This document shows, in pieces, positions 1 to 9,057 of a stretch of 64,000 bases of DNA. Location: contig CAVYOE010000001.1 in the NCBI GenBank assembly GCA_963770155.1, positions 1,488,001-1,552,000 of the forward strand. Reading direction: 5' to 3'. The stretch is from CAVYOE01 sp963770155. Lineage in GTDB: Bacteria > Actinomycetota > Thermoleophilia > Solirubrobacterales > 70-9. Numbering within the stretch: the stretch's first letter is position 1; each line of letters starts with the position of its first letter. The notes under the pieces are model-generated. The model had not been told where the DNA came from. It saw only the letters and a program-made list of their open reading frames with translations, and ran no database searches. The position numbers and the translations under genes are program-made.

Positions 1-972
1 CTCCACGAGCTGGGGCATGCCGTGGTCGCGATCCGCAAGGGCATCCCGATCTCCGGGATCACGCTGTGGATGTTCGGCGGGGTGGCGCGGATGGAGCGCG
101 ACACCGATTCGCCGGGGACGGAGTTCAAGGTCGCGGTCGCGGGGCCCCTGGTCACTGCCGCGATCTTCGCCCTCTGCGCCGGCATCGGGACCGCGGTGGA
201 GGGCTGGCACGGGTTTCGCGAGGCAATGGTCACCGACGGCGATGCCCAGGTCTCCGGCTTCATGGCGGTGCTCGGCTGGCTCGGCGGGATCAACCTGCTG
301 GTCCTCGTCTTCAACCTGATTCCCGCTTTCCCGCTGGACGGAGGGCGGATCGCGCGCGCGATCGCCTGGTGGCGGACTGGCGACCGGCGCAGTGCCACCC
401 GCTTTGCGGCCACGCTCGGCCAGGGGTTCGCCTACCTGCTGATCGGGCTCGGCCTCTTCCTCCTGCTCCAGGGAGACGTGGTCGGCGGGATCTGGCTCGC
501 GGTGATCGGCTTCATCCTCAACGGCTCCGCCCGTGGCGCCGTCCTCCAGAGCGAGTTCACCAGGCCGATCGAAGGGCTCCAGGTCGCCGACGTGATGGAC
601 ACCGAGCCGGTCGCGATCCCCGGGCAGATCTCGATCGAGGCGGCCCTTGACGAGTACTTCCTGCGCTACCGCTGGCCCTGGTTCCCGGTCGTGGACGAGG
701 CGGGCCGGTTCAGCGGCCTGATCGAGCTCGAGGCGGTCGACCAGGTGCCCGAGCCCGACCGCGCCTCGACCCCGGTCGGATCGCTCCTCGACGGCGAGAC
801 CCCCGACGAGGGCCGCCCCTCGGTCCGCCAGGACGACCCGCTCGAGGCGGTGCTCGGCAACGAGACGCTGCGCCGGCTCGGGGCGCTGGTCGCCGTCGAC
901 GCCGACGGCCGCCTTCGCGGGGTCGTCACCGCGGACGCGGTCGGCAAGGCGCTGCGCGGCACCGAGGCCTGA
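1..972 (+). CDS. Site-2 protease family protein (M50) with C-terminal CBS domains, 5' truncated
   Basis: Membrane metalloprotease cut by the left window edge. The reading frame is open from base 1 and begins inside the zinc motif HELGH (bases 4-18), so the first transmembrane segment is missing. The second conserved motif, NLIPAFPLDGGRI, which carries the third zinc ligand (Asp), follows about 100 residues later, and hydrophobic segments surround it. The last 130 residues or so look like a CBS pair (VADVMDTEPVAIPG, then WFPVVDE). This order is typical of the Rip3-like M50 subgroup of intramembrane proteases. The substrate is unknown. An in-frame GTG at 22 is internal to the motif and is not the start. 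The family call is secure; its role here is not. Confidence 0.9.
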   Translation, partial: LHELGHAVVAIRKGIPISGITLWMFGGVARMERDTDSPGTEFKVAVAGPLVTAAIFALCAGIGTAVEGWHGFREAMVTDGDAQVSGFMAVLGWLGGINLLVLVFNLIPAFPLDGGRIARAIAWWRTGDRRSATRFAATLGQGFAYLLIGLGLFLLLQGDVVGGIWLAVIGFILNGSARGAVLQSEFTRPIEGLQVADVMDTEPVAIPGQISIEAALDEYFLRYRWPWFPVVDEAGRFSGLIELEAVDQVPEPDRASTPVGSLLDGETPDEGRPSVRQDDPLEAVLGNETLRRLGALVAVDADGRLRGVVTADAVGKALRGTEA

Positions 973-1045
973 CACCCACCGGCGCCTCCTCCGCTGCGCG
1001 TCCGGGGGCGCCGGGGGAGGGTCCGGCCGTGGTGGACCATATGGA

Positions 1046-1057
1046 TAGGATCGTTTC
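1046..1057 (+). promoter_or_regulatory. Putative -10 box and very short leader of sdhA
   Basis: TAGGAT at 1046-1051 lies six bases before the GTG start of sdhA. With a normal -10 to start-point distance, transcription would begin at or next to the start codon, giving a leaderless mRNA. No Shine-Dalgarno sequence precedes the GTG. No clear -35 box was seen. Confidence 0.4.
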
Positions 1058-2749
1058 GTGCCTGACCACGACGTACTCGTGATCGGAGCTGGCCTGGCGG
1101 GGCAACGCGCCGCGCTGGCCGCAGCCGAGCAGGGCGTCGACGTCGGGATCATCAGCAAGGTCCACCCCGTGCGCTCGCACTCGAACGCAGCGCAGGGAGG
1201 GATCAACGCGGCGCTGCAGGAGGACGACACCTGGGAGTCGCACGCCTTCGACACGGTCAAGGGATCGGACTACCTCGCCGACCAGGACGCGGTCGAGATC
1301 ATGTGCAAGGAGGCACCGGACGAGCTGCTCCACCTCGAGCACATCGGGGTCACCTTCCACCGCAACGAGAAGGGCGAGCTCGGCACCCGGGCCTTCGGCG
1401 GCGCCTCGGCGGCCCGCACCTACTACGTCGCCGACATCACCGGCCAGGCGATCATGCACGTGCTCTACGAGCAGCTGATGCGGTTCGCCGAGCAGATCGA
1501 CCGCTACGAGGAGTGGTTCACCACCGCTCTTGCCCTCGACGACGACGGGGAGTGCTGCGGCGTAGTCACCCGCAACGTCAAGGACGGCTCGATGGAGCTC
1601 TTCCGGGCCAAGGCGGTGATCCTCGCGACCGGCGGCAACGGACAGATCTGGCATCCGACCACCAACGCCCTGATCTGCACCGGCGACGGGATCGCCCAGG
1701 CCTATCGGGCCGGCGCCACGCTGATGGACATGGAGATGATCCAGTACCACCCGACGACGCTGGCGGGCAAGGGCTTCCTGATCACCGAGGGGGCACGCGG
1801 CGAGGGCGCCCATCTCTACAACGCCAAGGGCGAGCGGTTCATGGAGAAGTACGCGCCGAACAAGATGGAGCTTGCCTCCCGCGACGTCGTCTCCCGCGCC
1901 GAGCAGACCGAGATCAACGAGGGCCGCGGCTTCCCCGACGGCACCGTCGCTCTCGACATCACCGTGGTCCCGAAGAAGCGCATTCACGAGGCGCTCAGGG
2001 AAATCGTCCTCGTCGGCCGTGATTTCGCCGGGGTCGACATCACGAAGGAGCCGATCCACATCAAGCCCGGCAACCACTACACGATGGGCGGGGTAAAGAC
2101 CGACGTTGAAGGCCGCACCAGCATTCCCGGGCTGTACGCGGCCGGCGAGGTCGCCTGCGTCTCGGTCCACGGCGGCAACCGGCTCGGCGCCAACTCGCTT
2201 CTCGACACGCTGATCTTCGGGAGACGCAGCGGCGTCGACGCGGCCAAGCGCGCCCAGCAGATCGAGGGCGCTGCTCCCTCCCGCTCCGTTCTCACCGACG
2301 AGGAGAAGAACATCTCCGAGATCCTCGGCCGCGAGAAGGGCTCGGGCCGCCGGGTCGCCGAGATCAAGTCCGAGCTCGGCGCCGTGATGGACGACAAGTG
2401 CGCGGTCTTCCGCGACGAAGCCGGCCTGAACGAAGCGCTCGAGACGGTCCAGCGCCTGAAGGAGGAGGCCCAGAGCGTTTATGTCGATGACCACGGGGCC
2501 GTGTTCAACCAGGACGTGCTCGGGGCGATCGAGCTCGGCTACATGCTCGACTGCGCAGAGTGCAGCTGCGTCGGCGCCATCCACCGAACCGAGAGCCGCG
2601 GCGCCCAGTTCCGCACCGACTTCCCGGAGCGAAACGACGAGGAATGGCTGAAGCACATCGACCTGACCCGCAAGGACGACGGCACGCCGGAGATCAGCTA
2701 CTCCGAGGTGACGATCACCGAGTGGCAGCCGGAGGAGAGGACGTACTGA
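1058..2749 (+). CDS. sdhA: Succinate dehydrogenase/fumarate reductase flavoprotein subunit
   Basis: FAD subunit that oxidises succinate to fumarate, or does the reverse, at the inner face of the membrane. The N-terminal Rossmann motif VLVIGAGLAGQRAAL is followed by RSHSNAAQGGIN, where His41 is the expected covalent FAD attachment residue. The substrate and capping regions show HPTTLAGKGFLITEGARGEG, and near the C-terminus HGGNRLGANSLLDTLIFG. At 563 residues it is a normal length for the family. The GTG start at 1058 gives the complete N-terminal strand. It is the first gene of an operon with sdhB, a CCG-domain subunit and a small ORF. No classical SdhC/SdhD cytochrome b anchor gene follows, which points to the non-classical (class E) type of complex. 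Confidence 0.96.
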   Translation: MPDHDVLVIGAGLAGQRAALAAAEQGVDVGIISKVHPVRSHSNAAQGGINAALQEDDTWESHAFDTVKGSDYLADQDAVEIMCKEAPDELLHLEHIGVTFHRNEKGELGTRAFGGASAARTYYVADITGQAIMHVLYEQLMRFAEQIDRYEEWFTTALALDDDGECCGVVTRNVKDGSMELFRAKAVILATGGNGQIWHPTTNALICTGDGIAQAYRAGATLMDMEMIQYHPTTLAGKGFLITEGARGEGAHLYNAKGERFMEKYAPNKMELASRDVVSRAEQTEINEGRGFPDGTVALDITVVPKKRIHEALREIVLVGRDFAGVDITKEPIHIKPGNHYTMGGVKTDVEGRTSIPGLYAAGEVACVSVHGGNRLGANSLLDTLIFGRRSGVDAAKRAQQIEGAAPSRSVLTDEEKNISEILGREKGSGRRVAEIKSELGAVMDDKCAVFRDEAGLNEALETVQRLKEEAQSVYVDDHGAVFNQDVLGAIELGYMLDCAECSCVGAIHRTESRGAQFRTDFPERNDEEWLKHIDLTRKDDGTPEISYSEVTITEWQPEERTY

Positions 2750-2795
2750 TGCCTGGCCCCGGCATCAACCCGGTGAGCAAGGGCTCCCGTGGGGG

Positions 2796-2808
2796 TAGGG
2801 TCTAGGCG
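2796..2808 (+). promoter_or_regulatory. Putative -10 box upstream of sdhB
   Basis: TAGGGT at 2796-2801 is followed by exactly seven bases and then the ATG of sdhB. It may give sdhB an additional leaderless transcript inside the operon. Confidence 0.35.
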
Positions 2809-3978
2809 ATGCCCAAGTACACCCTCCAGGTCCGCCGCTTCCAGCCGGAACCCAACGGGAGACCCGCCGGCCCCTACTGGGAGGAGTTCAAGGTCGAGCT
2901 CGACGAGACGCTGTCTGTTCTGGACGGCCTGCTCCAGGCCAAGGACAAGACTGACGGCTCGCTCGCGGTCCGCTGCTCCTGCCGGGCGGCGATCTGCGGC
3001 TCCTGCGGGATGAAGATCAACGGCCAGTCGGGCCTCGCCTGCAAGACCCAGCTCGGCGAGGCGGCCGAGTTCGCCAACCGCAAGGCGTTCGGCCGCAAGA
3101 CCAAGAGCGCGCCGATCGTGGTGGAGCCGATGGGCAACATGCCGGTGGTCAAGGACCTGGTCACCGACATGGAGTCGACCCACTGGGAGAAGTTCCGCCG
3201 GGTCACGCCGTGGCTGCTGCCCGAGGGTGACCCGCCCGAGCGCGAGTACATCGTCCCGCCCGAGTCGATGGTCGACGTGACCCAGTCGGTCGCGTGCATT
3301 CAGTGCGGCGCCTGTGTTTCGGCGTGCCTCTCGATGGAGGTCGACCCCGACTTCATCGGGCCGGCAGCGCTGGCCAAGGCCTACCGCTTCGTCGGCGACC
3401 CGCGCGACGCGCAGACCGAGGAGCGCCTCTATGACCTGGCGCAGGACCCGCACGGGATCTACGACTGCACCCACTGCTTCGCGTGTATCGATGCCTGCCC
3501 CAAGGGCGTCGCGCCGATGGACCAGATCATGCGGCTGCGCCGCCTTGCCGGTGCCGAGGGGATCGACGACGTCAATAACGGCCACCGGCACGAAGCGGCC
3601 TTCGTCGAGATCATCGAGAGCAAGGGCACGCTGGACGAGGCGCTCTTGCTCCAGGAGTCCTACGCGAAGGGGCTCAAGGGCAAGCTGATGCCGAGCTTGA
3701 ACGCGATCAAGGGGCTCGTCGGCTCGATCCCGACCCTGATCCGCGGGCTGCGCACGGGCAAGATGCGCTCGCTGCCGAAGATCATCCCCGGCGTCCACCA
3801 CAAGCTCCCCGGCGGCTCGCAGAAGCACGTGAAGCGGATCTACGCGCACACCGAGGACCACGGAGTCGAGCTCAACCTCTACATCAAGGGCGAGGGTGGC
3901 GATGAGGAGGAGACCGAGGCCGAGGAGGCTCCGGGCGCCGAGGGCGAGGGCGCGCAGAAGCAGGGAGCGGCGAGCTAG
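2809..3978 (+). CDS. sdhB: Succinate dehydrogenase iron-sulfur subunit, extended, HdrC-like C-terminus
   Basis: Electron-transfer subunit between the flavoprotein and the membrane anchor. A ferredoxin-type [2Fe-2S] domain has C58, C63, C66 and C78 (RAAICGSCGMKINGQSGLAC). Two clusters follow: C163/C166/C169/C173, and C220/C223/C226/C230 in CTHCFACIDACP. The second site has a full CxxCxxCxxxCP set. Classical SdhB lacks the second Cys there and holds a [3Fe-4S] centre, so a second [4Fe-4S] cluster is predicted, as known for class-E archaeal enzymes. The protein is 389 residues against about 240 for E. coli. The extra 150 residues resemble HdrC and end in an acidic Glu/Ala tail. Its stop abuts the start of the next gene. 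Confidence 0.93.
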   Translation: MPKYTLQVRRFQPEPNGRPAGPYWEEFKVELDETLSVLDGLLQAKDKTDGSLAVRCSCRAAICGSCGMKINGQSGLACKTQLGEAAEFANRKAFGRKTKSAPIVVEPMGNMPVVKDLVTDMESTHWEKFRRVTPWLLPEGDPPEREYIVPPESMVDVTQSVACIQCGACVSACLSMEVDPDFIGPAALAKAYRFVGDPRDAQTEERLYDLAQDPHGIYDCTHCFACIDACPKGVAPMDQIMRLRRLAGAEGIDDVNNGHRHEAAFVEIIESKGTLDEALLLQESYAKGLKGKLMPSLNAIKGLVGSIPTLIRGLRTGKMRSLPKIIPGVHHKLPGGSQKHVKRIYAHTEDHGVELNLYIKGEGGDEEETEAEEAPGAEGEGAQKQGAAS

Positions 3979-4905
3979 ATGGCCGAGTCGATCAAGGTCG
4001 CCTACTGGCCTGGCTGCGTCTCGCGCGGCTTCACGCCCGAGCTGCACGGCTCGATGGCATTGGTCGCCGAGCGGCTCGGGATCGAGCTGGTCGAGCTCGA
4101 CCGGGCCAACTGCTGCGGCGCCGGCGTGATCGCCGAGCACAACCAGGAGCTCGCCGACTCCTTGAACGCGCGCACCTTCGCGCTCGCCCAGCAGACCGGG
4201 CTCTCGATGATGAACATCTGCTCGACCTGCCAGGGGGCACAGTCGGAGTGCCAGCAGCGGCTCGACGCCGACTCCGCCTACCGCGGCCACATCAACGAGA
4301 TCCTCGCCGAGGAGGGCCTCGAGTACGAGGCCGGCCTCGAGAACAAGAACTTCCTCTGGCTCCTGGTCGAGGACTACGGCCTGCAGAAGCTGAAGCGGGC
4401 GGTGCAGCGGCCGCTCGCGGGCCTGCGGGTCGGCCCCTTCTACGGCTGCTATGTGGTCCGGCCCAAGCACCGGCTCGGCTACGAGGAGAACCCCGACCGC
4501 GACCTCTACCTCGAGAAGGTGATCGACGCGCTCGGCGGGGAGGTTGTCGAATACGACGGCGCCCGCAAGTGCTGCGGCTTCCCGGTGATCACGATGAACC
4601 GGGACACCTCCCTGCGGCAGGCCGGCACCCACATCGGTGACGCGCTCGACTCCGGTGCCGACTGCCTGGTCACCCCCTGCCCCCTTTGCCACCTCAACCT
4701 CGACATGCAGCAACCCGAGGCGGCAAAGGTCGTCAACCGCGAGCTCGGGCTCGCCGTCCTGCACCTGCCACAGCTCGTCGGCCTCGCCCTCGGCTTCAGC
4801 CCGAAGCAGCTAGGGATGCCGAAGCACATCGCCTCGACCGATTGGGTCGAGGAGCGCCTCGATGCATCCGCGGAGCCCGCCGAAGAGGCGCCCGCGCCGG
4901 CCTGA
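3979..4905 (+). CDS. CCG-domain (HdrB-like) succinate dehydrogenase anchor subunit
   Basis: Member of the heterodisulfide reductase B / SdhE family, which replaces cytochrome b anchors in class-E succinate dehydrogenases. Two cysteine-rich CCG repeats are visible. The first has WPGC near residue 13, NCCGAG near 45 and NICSTCQG near 77. The second has YGCYVVRP, KCCGFPVI and TPCPLCHLN. In the family these bind an unusual Fe-S cluster and mediate quinone-side chemistry. The ATG follows the sdhB stop with no gap (TAGATG), which implies translational coupling. Its stop overlaps the next start. No transmembrane segment is evident, so membrane contact would be peripheral. Confidence 0.9.
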   Translation: MAESIKVAYWPGCVSRGFTPELHGSMALVAERLGIELVELDRANCCGAGVIAEHNQELADSLNARTFALAQQTGLSMMNICSTCQGAQSECQQRLDADSAYRGHINEILAEEGLEYEAGLENKNFLWLLVEDYGLQKLKRAVQRPLAGLRVGPFYGCYVVRPKHRLGYEENPDRDLYLEKVIDALGGEVVEYDGARKCCGFPVITMNRDTSLRQAGTHIGDALDSGADCLVTPCPLCHLNLDMQQPEAAKVVNRELGLAVLHLPQLVGLALGFSPKQLGMPKHIASTDWVEERLDASAEPAEEAPAPA

Positions 4906-5135
4906 TGGCCCAGAACCGCGAGGTCTGGGAGCGGATCGGCGCGATCGAGCGCAAGATCGACATCCTGTTCAAGCACCTCGACCTCGAGCCCCCGGCGGAT
5001 GACGACGTCGGCGAGGTCTCCGACAAGGTGAGGAAGCTGGCCGAGGCCGGCGACAAAGCCGGCGCCGCCAAGAAGTACCGCGAGGAGACCGGAACCTCAC
5101 TCGCCGACGCCGTCGCGGTGGTCGAGAAGCTCTAG
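4905..5135 (+). CDS. Small protein resembling the ribosomal L7/L12 C-terminal domain
   Basis: A 76-residue ORF whose ATG overlaps the preceding stop by one base (TGATG), so it is the fourth gene of the sdh operon. The N-terminal half is a charged helix (REVWERIGAIERKIDILFKH). The C-terminal half (KVRKLAEAGDKAGAAKKYRE, then TGTSLADAVAVVEKL) matches the helix-turn-helix pattern of the L7/L12 C-terminal domain. It lacks the dimerisation domain and hinge of true L7/L12, so it is not the ribosomal stalk protein. Comparable stand-alone domains occur in actinobacteria without assigned function. A role with the Sdh complex is only suggested by the coupling. Confidence 0.75.
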   Translation: MAQNREVWERIGAIERKIDILFKHLDLEPPADDDVGEVSDKVRKLAEAGDKAGAAKKYREETGTSLADAVAVVEKL

Positions 5136-5136
5136 C

Positions 5137-6345
5137 TCAGGCCTTGGCGTTCGCGCGCTGCTCGCGCCGCGCGACCCAGCGGGGCCCGACCGTGTCCGTG
5201 AGCCCGTGGGCGGCGATCGAGGCGACGATCGTGAACGCGGCGACGTCGAAGATCAGGGTCCTCGCGCCGCCCTCGATCTCCGAGTTGAGCACGTAGAGCG
5301 CGAACAGCATCGAGGCCACTCCTTTTGGCCCGAACCAGGCGATGAACAGCTTCTGTGCCATCGGAAGCCGCTCGCGGAGGAAGGAGAGCATCACCGCCGC
5401 CGGCCGCGCAACCAGCAACGCGAACGGGACGAAGACGAGCAGCTTCCAGACCTCGCCGTCGTAGCCGGTGGCGACGATCAGCGCCCCGAAGACGAAGAAG
5501 GTGAGGATCTGGGAGATGGCGCTGACGTTCTCCGCGAACTCGACGAATGCGTCAGGCACGTCGTGCTCGGCGAGGGCGAGCACGATCCCGGCGAGGAAGG
5601 CGGCGATCAGCCCGTTGCCGAAAGTGACCTCCGCCAGGCCGTAGGCGGCAAGCCCGAAGCCGATCGCGTACATGCCCTCATAGCGCGGCGTGATCCCTCC
5701 CCCCGGCAAGCGGTTGTGGAGTCTCCCTCCCAACGCCCCGATTGCGATCCCGAGCACGGCGCCGGACCCGGCCTCCCCAAGCAGCTCCAATCCTTCGTGG
5801 CCGGCGTCGCCGCCGGGCTCCGCGAAGACGAGGAAGAAGAGAACAAAGGGCAGCGCCAGACCGTCGTTGAGCCCTGATTCCAGGTTGAGCGTATGGCGGA
5901 CGTTCTCGGGAACCTTGGTCGAGGTGACCACGGTCGAGGTGACCACCGGGTCGGTCGGGGCGAGCACCGCGCCCAGCAGGAACGCCTCCGCCCACTCGAG
6001 CTCCGGGAAAAGCAGCTTCGCCGCCCCGGCGAGCAGCGCCATCGTGATCGGCATCGCCAGGACCAATGCGAGTGCCACCGGGCTCCAGTGCCTGGCGAGC
6101 AGCTCCCGCTCGACGAACATCCCATCGGCGAACAGGGTCAGTACCAAGGCGAGGGTGATCAGCTGAATCACCGACTCATCGCCGGCGTCGACCGAGACGA
6201 CGCCCGCCTCCGCCAGCCCGATCCCGAGCCCGACCGAGAGCACCGAGATCGAGAGCACCGTGCCGCGCATCACGCCCGAGAGAGCCGCCGCGATCGTCAG
6301 CAGCGCGCCGGTGAGCAGCAACGCCTCGTTGAAGCCGAGCTCCAT
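5137..6345 (-). CDS. Cation:proton antiporter (CPA1 type)
   Basis: Integral membrane Na+(K+)/H+ exchanger of 402 residues, with roughly a dozen hydrophobic segments. The transport core is recognisable in GAVLAPTDPVVTSTV and in LESGLNDGLALPF, where the family keeps TDP and ESxxND(G). A glycine-rich GPKGVASMLFALYVL stretch near the C-terminus is also typical. There is no cytosolic RCK/TrkA domain. It is convergent with the sdh operon, with one base between stops. The ATG at 6345 lies shortly downstream of a TATATA stretch. Family confident; the ion is not determined. Confidence 0.9.
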   Translation of the reverse strand: MELGFNEALLLTGALLTIAAALSGVMRGTVLSISVLSVGLGIGLAEAGVVSVDAGDESVIQLITLALVLTLFADGMFVERELLARHWSPVALALVLAMPITMALLAGAAKLLFPELEWAEAFLLGAVLAPTDPVVTSTVVTSTKVPENVRHTLNLESGLNDGLALPFVLFFLVFAEPGGDAGHEGLELLGEAGSGAVLGIAIGALGGRLHNRLPGGGITPRYEGMYAIGFGLAAYGLAEVTFGNGLIAAFLAGIVLALAEHDVPDAFVEFAENVSAISQILTFFVFGALIVATGYDGEVWKLLVFVPFALLVARPAAVMLSFLRERLPMAQKLFIAWFGPKGVASMLFALYVLNSEIEGGARTLIFDVAAFTIVASIAAHGLTDTVGPRWVARREQRANAKA

Positions 6346-6366
6346 ACGAGGCTTATATAGGGCCGG

Positions 6367-9015
6367 CTAGCAGCCGAGCCTGCGGAGCTGGCGGCGAATC
6401 TTCTTCTTTTTCTTCTTCGTCTTCGCCTTCTTCAGCTTCGCTCGCAGCGTCGCGCACGCCGGATTCGGCGTCGCGGCCGGAGGCGGCGCGACACATCCAT
6501 TGGGAAGCGTTCCCGCCTGGGTCGGGCAGGCGTCCAGGAGGTCGTTGACGGCGTCGCCGTCGGTGTTGGCGCAGGCGATGAAGTTCTCGAACGAGTCGAC
6601 CAGACCGGTATCGGCGCCGCCACCGGTGCAGTCGATCGTGTCGGCGATTCCGTCCTGGGCCTGGAAGTTGTCCGCCTCGGTGCCGCCGCGGAGGGTGTCT
6701 GCATCACCGAGACCTGTGAGGGTGTCGGCGCCGGCTAGCCCCTCGAGCGTGTTCGGCTTCTCGTCGCCGGTCAGGTTGTCTCCGAACGAGCTTCCCGAGA
6801 TCGATTCGAAGGCGGCGTGAATGTCGTTGCCGAAGCCCGTTGCCGCGGCGGACGGGTTCGGATTGCCGGTCTCGACCAGAGTTGTCGTAACCGGCCCTGG
6901 TGCGCCCGCGAATTGCAGCTCGTCAACGCCGTTGCCGGCACTCCCGCCGTCAAGCACATCGTCGCCGCCGAGGCCATTGATCTGGTCGTTCGCACCCAGG
7001 CCCCCGATCCCGTTCGGGCCCGCGTCACCGGTGATTTCGTCATTGAACGCGGTGCCGAACATTGTCTCGACCGTGCCCGGCACGATCGCGTCGCTGTGGG
7101 GGGCCGCAGAGCCGCTAGTGATGTCTGCGATCACACCGGAGTTCAGGTCGCTGAAATTGACCGTATCTCCGAAGGAGCTGGGGAAACTGAATGGAATGTT
7201 GGCGCCGCCGTCAAACGTATCGCCTCCGTCATTGAGATCGAGGAGGTTGGTTCCATCTCCGTCCCCACCGAAGAGGGTGTCGTTTCCATTTCCGCCGCAG
7301 AGCCTGTCGGAGTCGGCGAACCCCCTCAATACGTCGTTTCCGTCGAGGCCGACGATCGTGTCTTCACTGCTGGTGCCATTGAGAGTGTCATTGCCGGACG
7401 TGCCGACGATCGTCGCGCCGCCTGGGCGACCCAGGCAGGGATAGACCTCGACCGATCCGGCCTCGCAGTCGGCCGCGGGGGCACCGCCCGAGTCAAATGG
7501 GCGGGGGAAACCGCGCTGGTCCTCGGGATCCATCGGCGGGTCGTCGCAATCGCCTGCCGGCACGTGGTCGAGCGCCGGCGAGGTCAACCCCGGCGGCTGG
7601 GTCAACGTGTCCTCGAGGAAGCCCGGCGCGCCGATCTGGGGACCCCCGTACTTGCCCAGAGCGATCAGCAGCGGTTCGGCGACCAGATCGTTTCCGCTGG
7701 CCGGGGCGCAGGTGGCATCGCCGAGGATGTTGTCGTCCTGGGTGGTGAGGGTCCCGCCGCCACTGGCGCACACCGGTGCAGAGGAAGGCGAGTCGAGAAT
7801 CGAGCCGCGGAAGGAAACAGTGCCAGTCGTCGTAATCTGGATCGCGCTGGCGCCGGTATTGGGAACGAGGTTGTTGGCGACGGTGCTGTGAACCAAAGAG
7901 ACGGTGGAGTTATCGAGGTGGAGGCCCGCCCCCGTTCCCCCCGCGAGCAGGGTCTCGTTACCGCTGATCGTGTCGTTGATCAGAGTCAGGTTGGTCTGGG
8001 CGGTGCTGATCCCACCACCAGAGCGGGAGGTGCCGCCGGTGACGTGGTTGCCGACGATCGCGGTGCGCTTGATTGTCCCGGCAGAGCCCGAGCCCTCGTA
8101 CCGCAATCCCCCGCCGATGGGAGTTCCGACACCGCTGTCGTTGGCGGTGTTGTCGGCGATCAGCGTGTCGGTGATGTTCAGGGTCGCGGGAGCTAGGACG
8201 TACACCCCGCCACCCTCCGCCGAAGTGTTGGTCACGGAGTTTCCAGAGATGTTGCTGTCGTCGATGCTGTGGGGTCCGGGCGATTCCAGAGAAAGGCCGC
8301 CCCCGTTGGCGCCGGAAGCTCCCGTGCTGGTGTTCAGCGAGAACTCGCTGTCGTTGACGGTGAGAACTCCGGCGGACCCCTCAATGCGGAGGCCACCGCC
8401 ACCATTGGTCGCGTCGTTGTCGGTGACCCGCACGTTCGTAATCGCGACGGCGGTCGAGAGGCTGGCGGCCCGGATCCCGCCACCGCCGTTCGCCGACTGG
8501 TCGTTGCCGCCGGTGATCGTCAGGTCGCTGATGGTCACCGGCGCGATTGAGTCGGTCTCGATCACCCTGCTCGCCCATCCGGCTTGGGTATTGATGGTGG
8601 TTGTGCCCGGGCCCGGACCGGGGCCCGCCCCATCTAGGGTGAAGGTGCCGCCGGCCGCGTTGGTGTCGAGATCGGTCGACGCGTTCTCATTCGCCGGCTC
8701 GGCCGCAGTCAGACTGAGGGTGTAGGTGCCGGCGCCGAGCTGGACTATGTCATTGCCGAAGGCGTTGAGGATCGTGCAGCTGTCCTCGGCGAAGGAACCG
8801 TTGGTGTCGGCCTCCTCAATTGCCTCGCGGAGAGAGCAGCCGGTGTCGGTCCCGGTGTTGCTCGTGTCGAACTCGTCGGTGAAGATCGTCGGGGTGATCG
8901 TCGCGGCTGTGGCGCTCGCCGCTCCGCCAAGCGCACACACCCCCAGCGCCAGAACTGCAGCGAGGGTCACAGCCCGGGTCACCCGCTTGATCGTCCCTCC
9001 TCCCACCTCACACAT
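6367..9015 (-). CDS. Secreted CSLREA-domain right-handed beta-helix protein with RTX-like repeats and basic tail
   Basis: Large exported protein. A signal peptide (RAVTLAAVLALGVCALGG, then ASATA) precedes a CSLREA motif (CSLREAIEEAD) and a long run of Asn/Gly/Ser-rich beta-helix repeats (VTISDLTITGG and similar). Haemolysin-type calcium-binding nonapeptides follow (GTSGNDTLNG, GGNGNDTLFGGDG). The last 25 residues switch to a lysine-rich tail, KAKTKKKKKKIRRQ, ending in LGC. Start is uncertain. ATG 9015 is used here, but a GGAGGAGG sequence lies just inside it and GTG 8982 also gives a complete signal peptide. The gene lies downstream of asd on the same strand. Likely a cell-surface or matrix protein; no enzymatic motif seen. 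Confidence 0.8.
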   Translation of the reverse strand: MCEVGGGTIKRVTRAVTLAAVLALGVCALGGAASATAATITPTIFTDEFDTSNTGTDTGCSLREAIEEADTNGSFAEDSCTILNAFGNDIVQLGAGTYTLSLTAAEPANENASTDLDTNAAGGTFTLDGAGPGPGPGTTTINTQAGWASRVIETDSIAPVTISDLTITGGNDQSANGGGGIRAASLSTAVAITNVRVTDNDATNGGGGLRIEGSAGVLTVNDSEFSLNTSTGASGANGGGLSLESPGPHSIDDSNISGNSVTNTSAEGGGVYVLAPATLNITDTLIADNTANDSGVGTPIGGGLRYEGSGSAGTIKRTAIVGNHVTGGTSRSGGGISTAQTNLTLINDTISGNETLLAGGTGAGLHLDNSTVSLVHSTVANNLVPNTGASAIQITTTGTVSFRGSILDSPSSAPVCASGGGTLTTQDDNILGDATCAPASGNDLVAEPLLIALGKYGGPQIGAPGFLEDTLTQPPGLTSPALDHVPAGDCDDPPMDPEDQRGFPRPFDSGGAPAADCEAGSVEVYPCLGRPGGATIVGTSGNDTLNGTSSEDTIVGLDGNDVLRGFADSDRLCGGNGNDTLFGGDGDGTNLLDLNDGGDTFDGGANIPFSFPSSFGDTVNFSDLNSGVIADITSGSAAPHSDAIVPGTVETMFGTAFNDEITGDAGPNGIGGLGANDQINGLGGDDVLDGGSAGNGVDELQFAGAPGPVTTTLVETGNPNPSAAATGFGNDIHAAFESISGSSFGDNLTGDEKPNTLEGLAGADTLTGLGDADTLRGGTEADNFQAQDGIADTIDCTGGGADTGLVDSFENFIACANTDGDAVNDLLDACPTQAGTLPNGCVAPPPAATPNPACATLRAKLKKAKTKKKKKKIRRQLRRLGC

Positions 9016-9057
9016 GATGCCACGAGCGAGCGCGACGCGCAACGCGGCCGGGCCGAG

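Noticed and set aside
926..4764. Long minus-strand open frames (576 and 688 residues) across the sdh operon
   Set aside because: They are mirror frames of high-GC coding sequence. The plus strand encodes clear SdhA, SdhB and CCG proteins with intact motifs.
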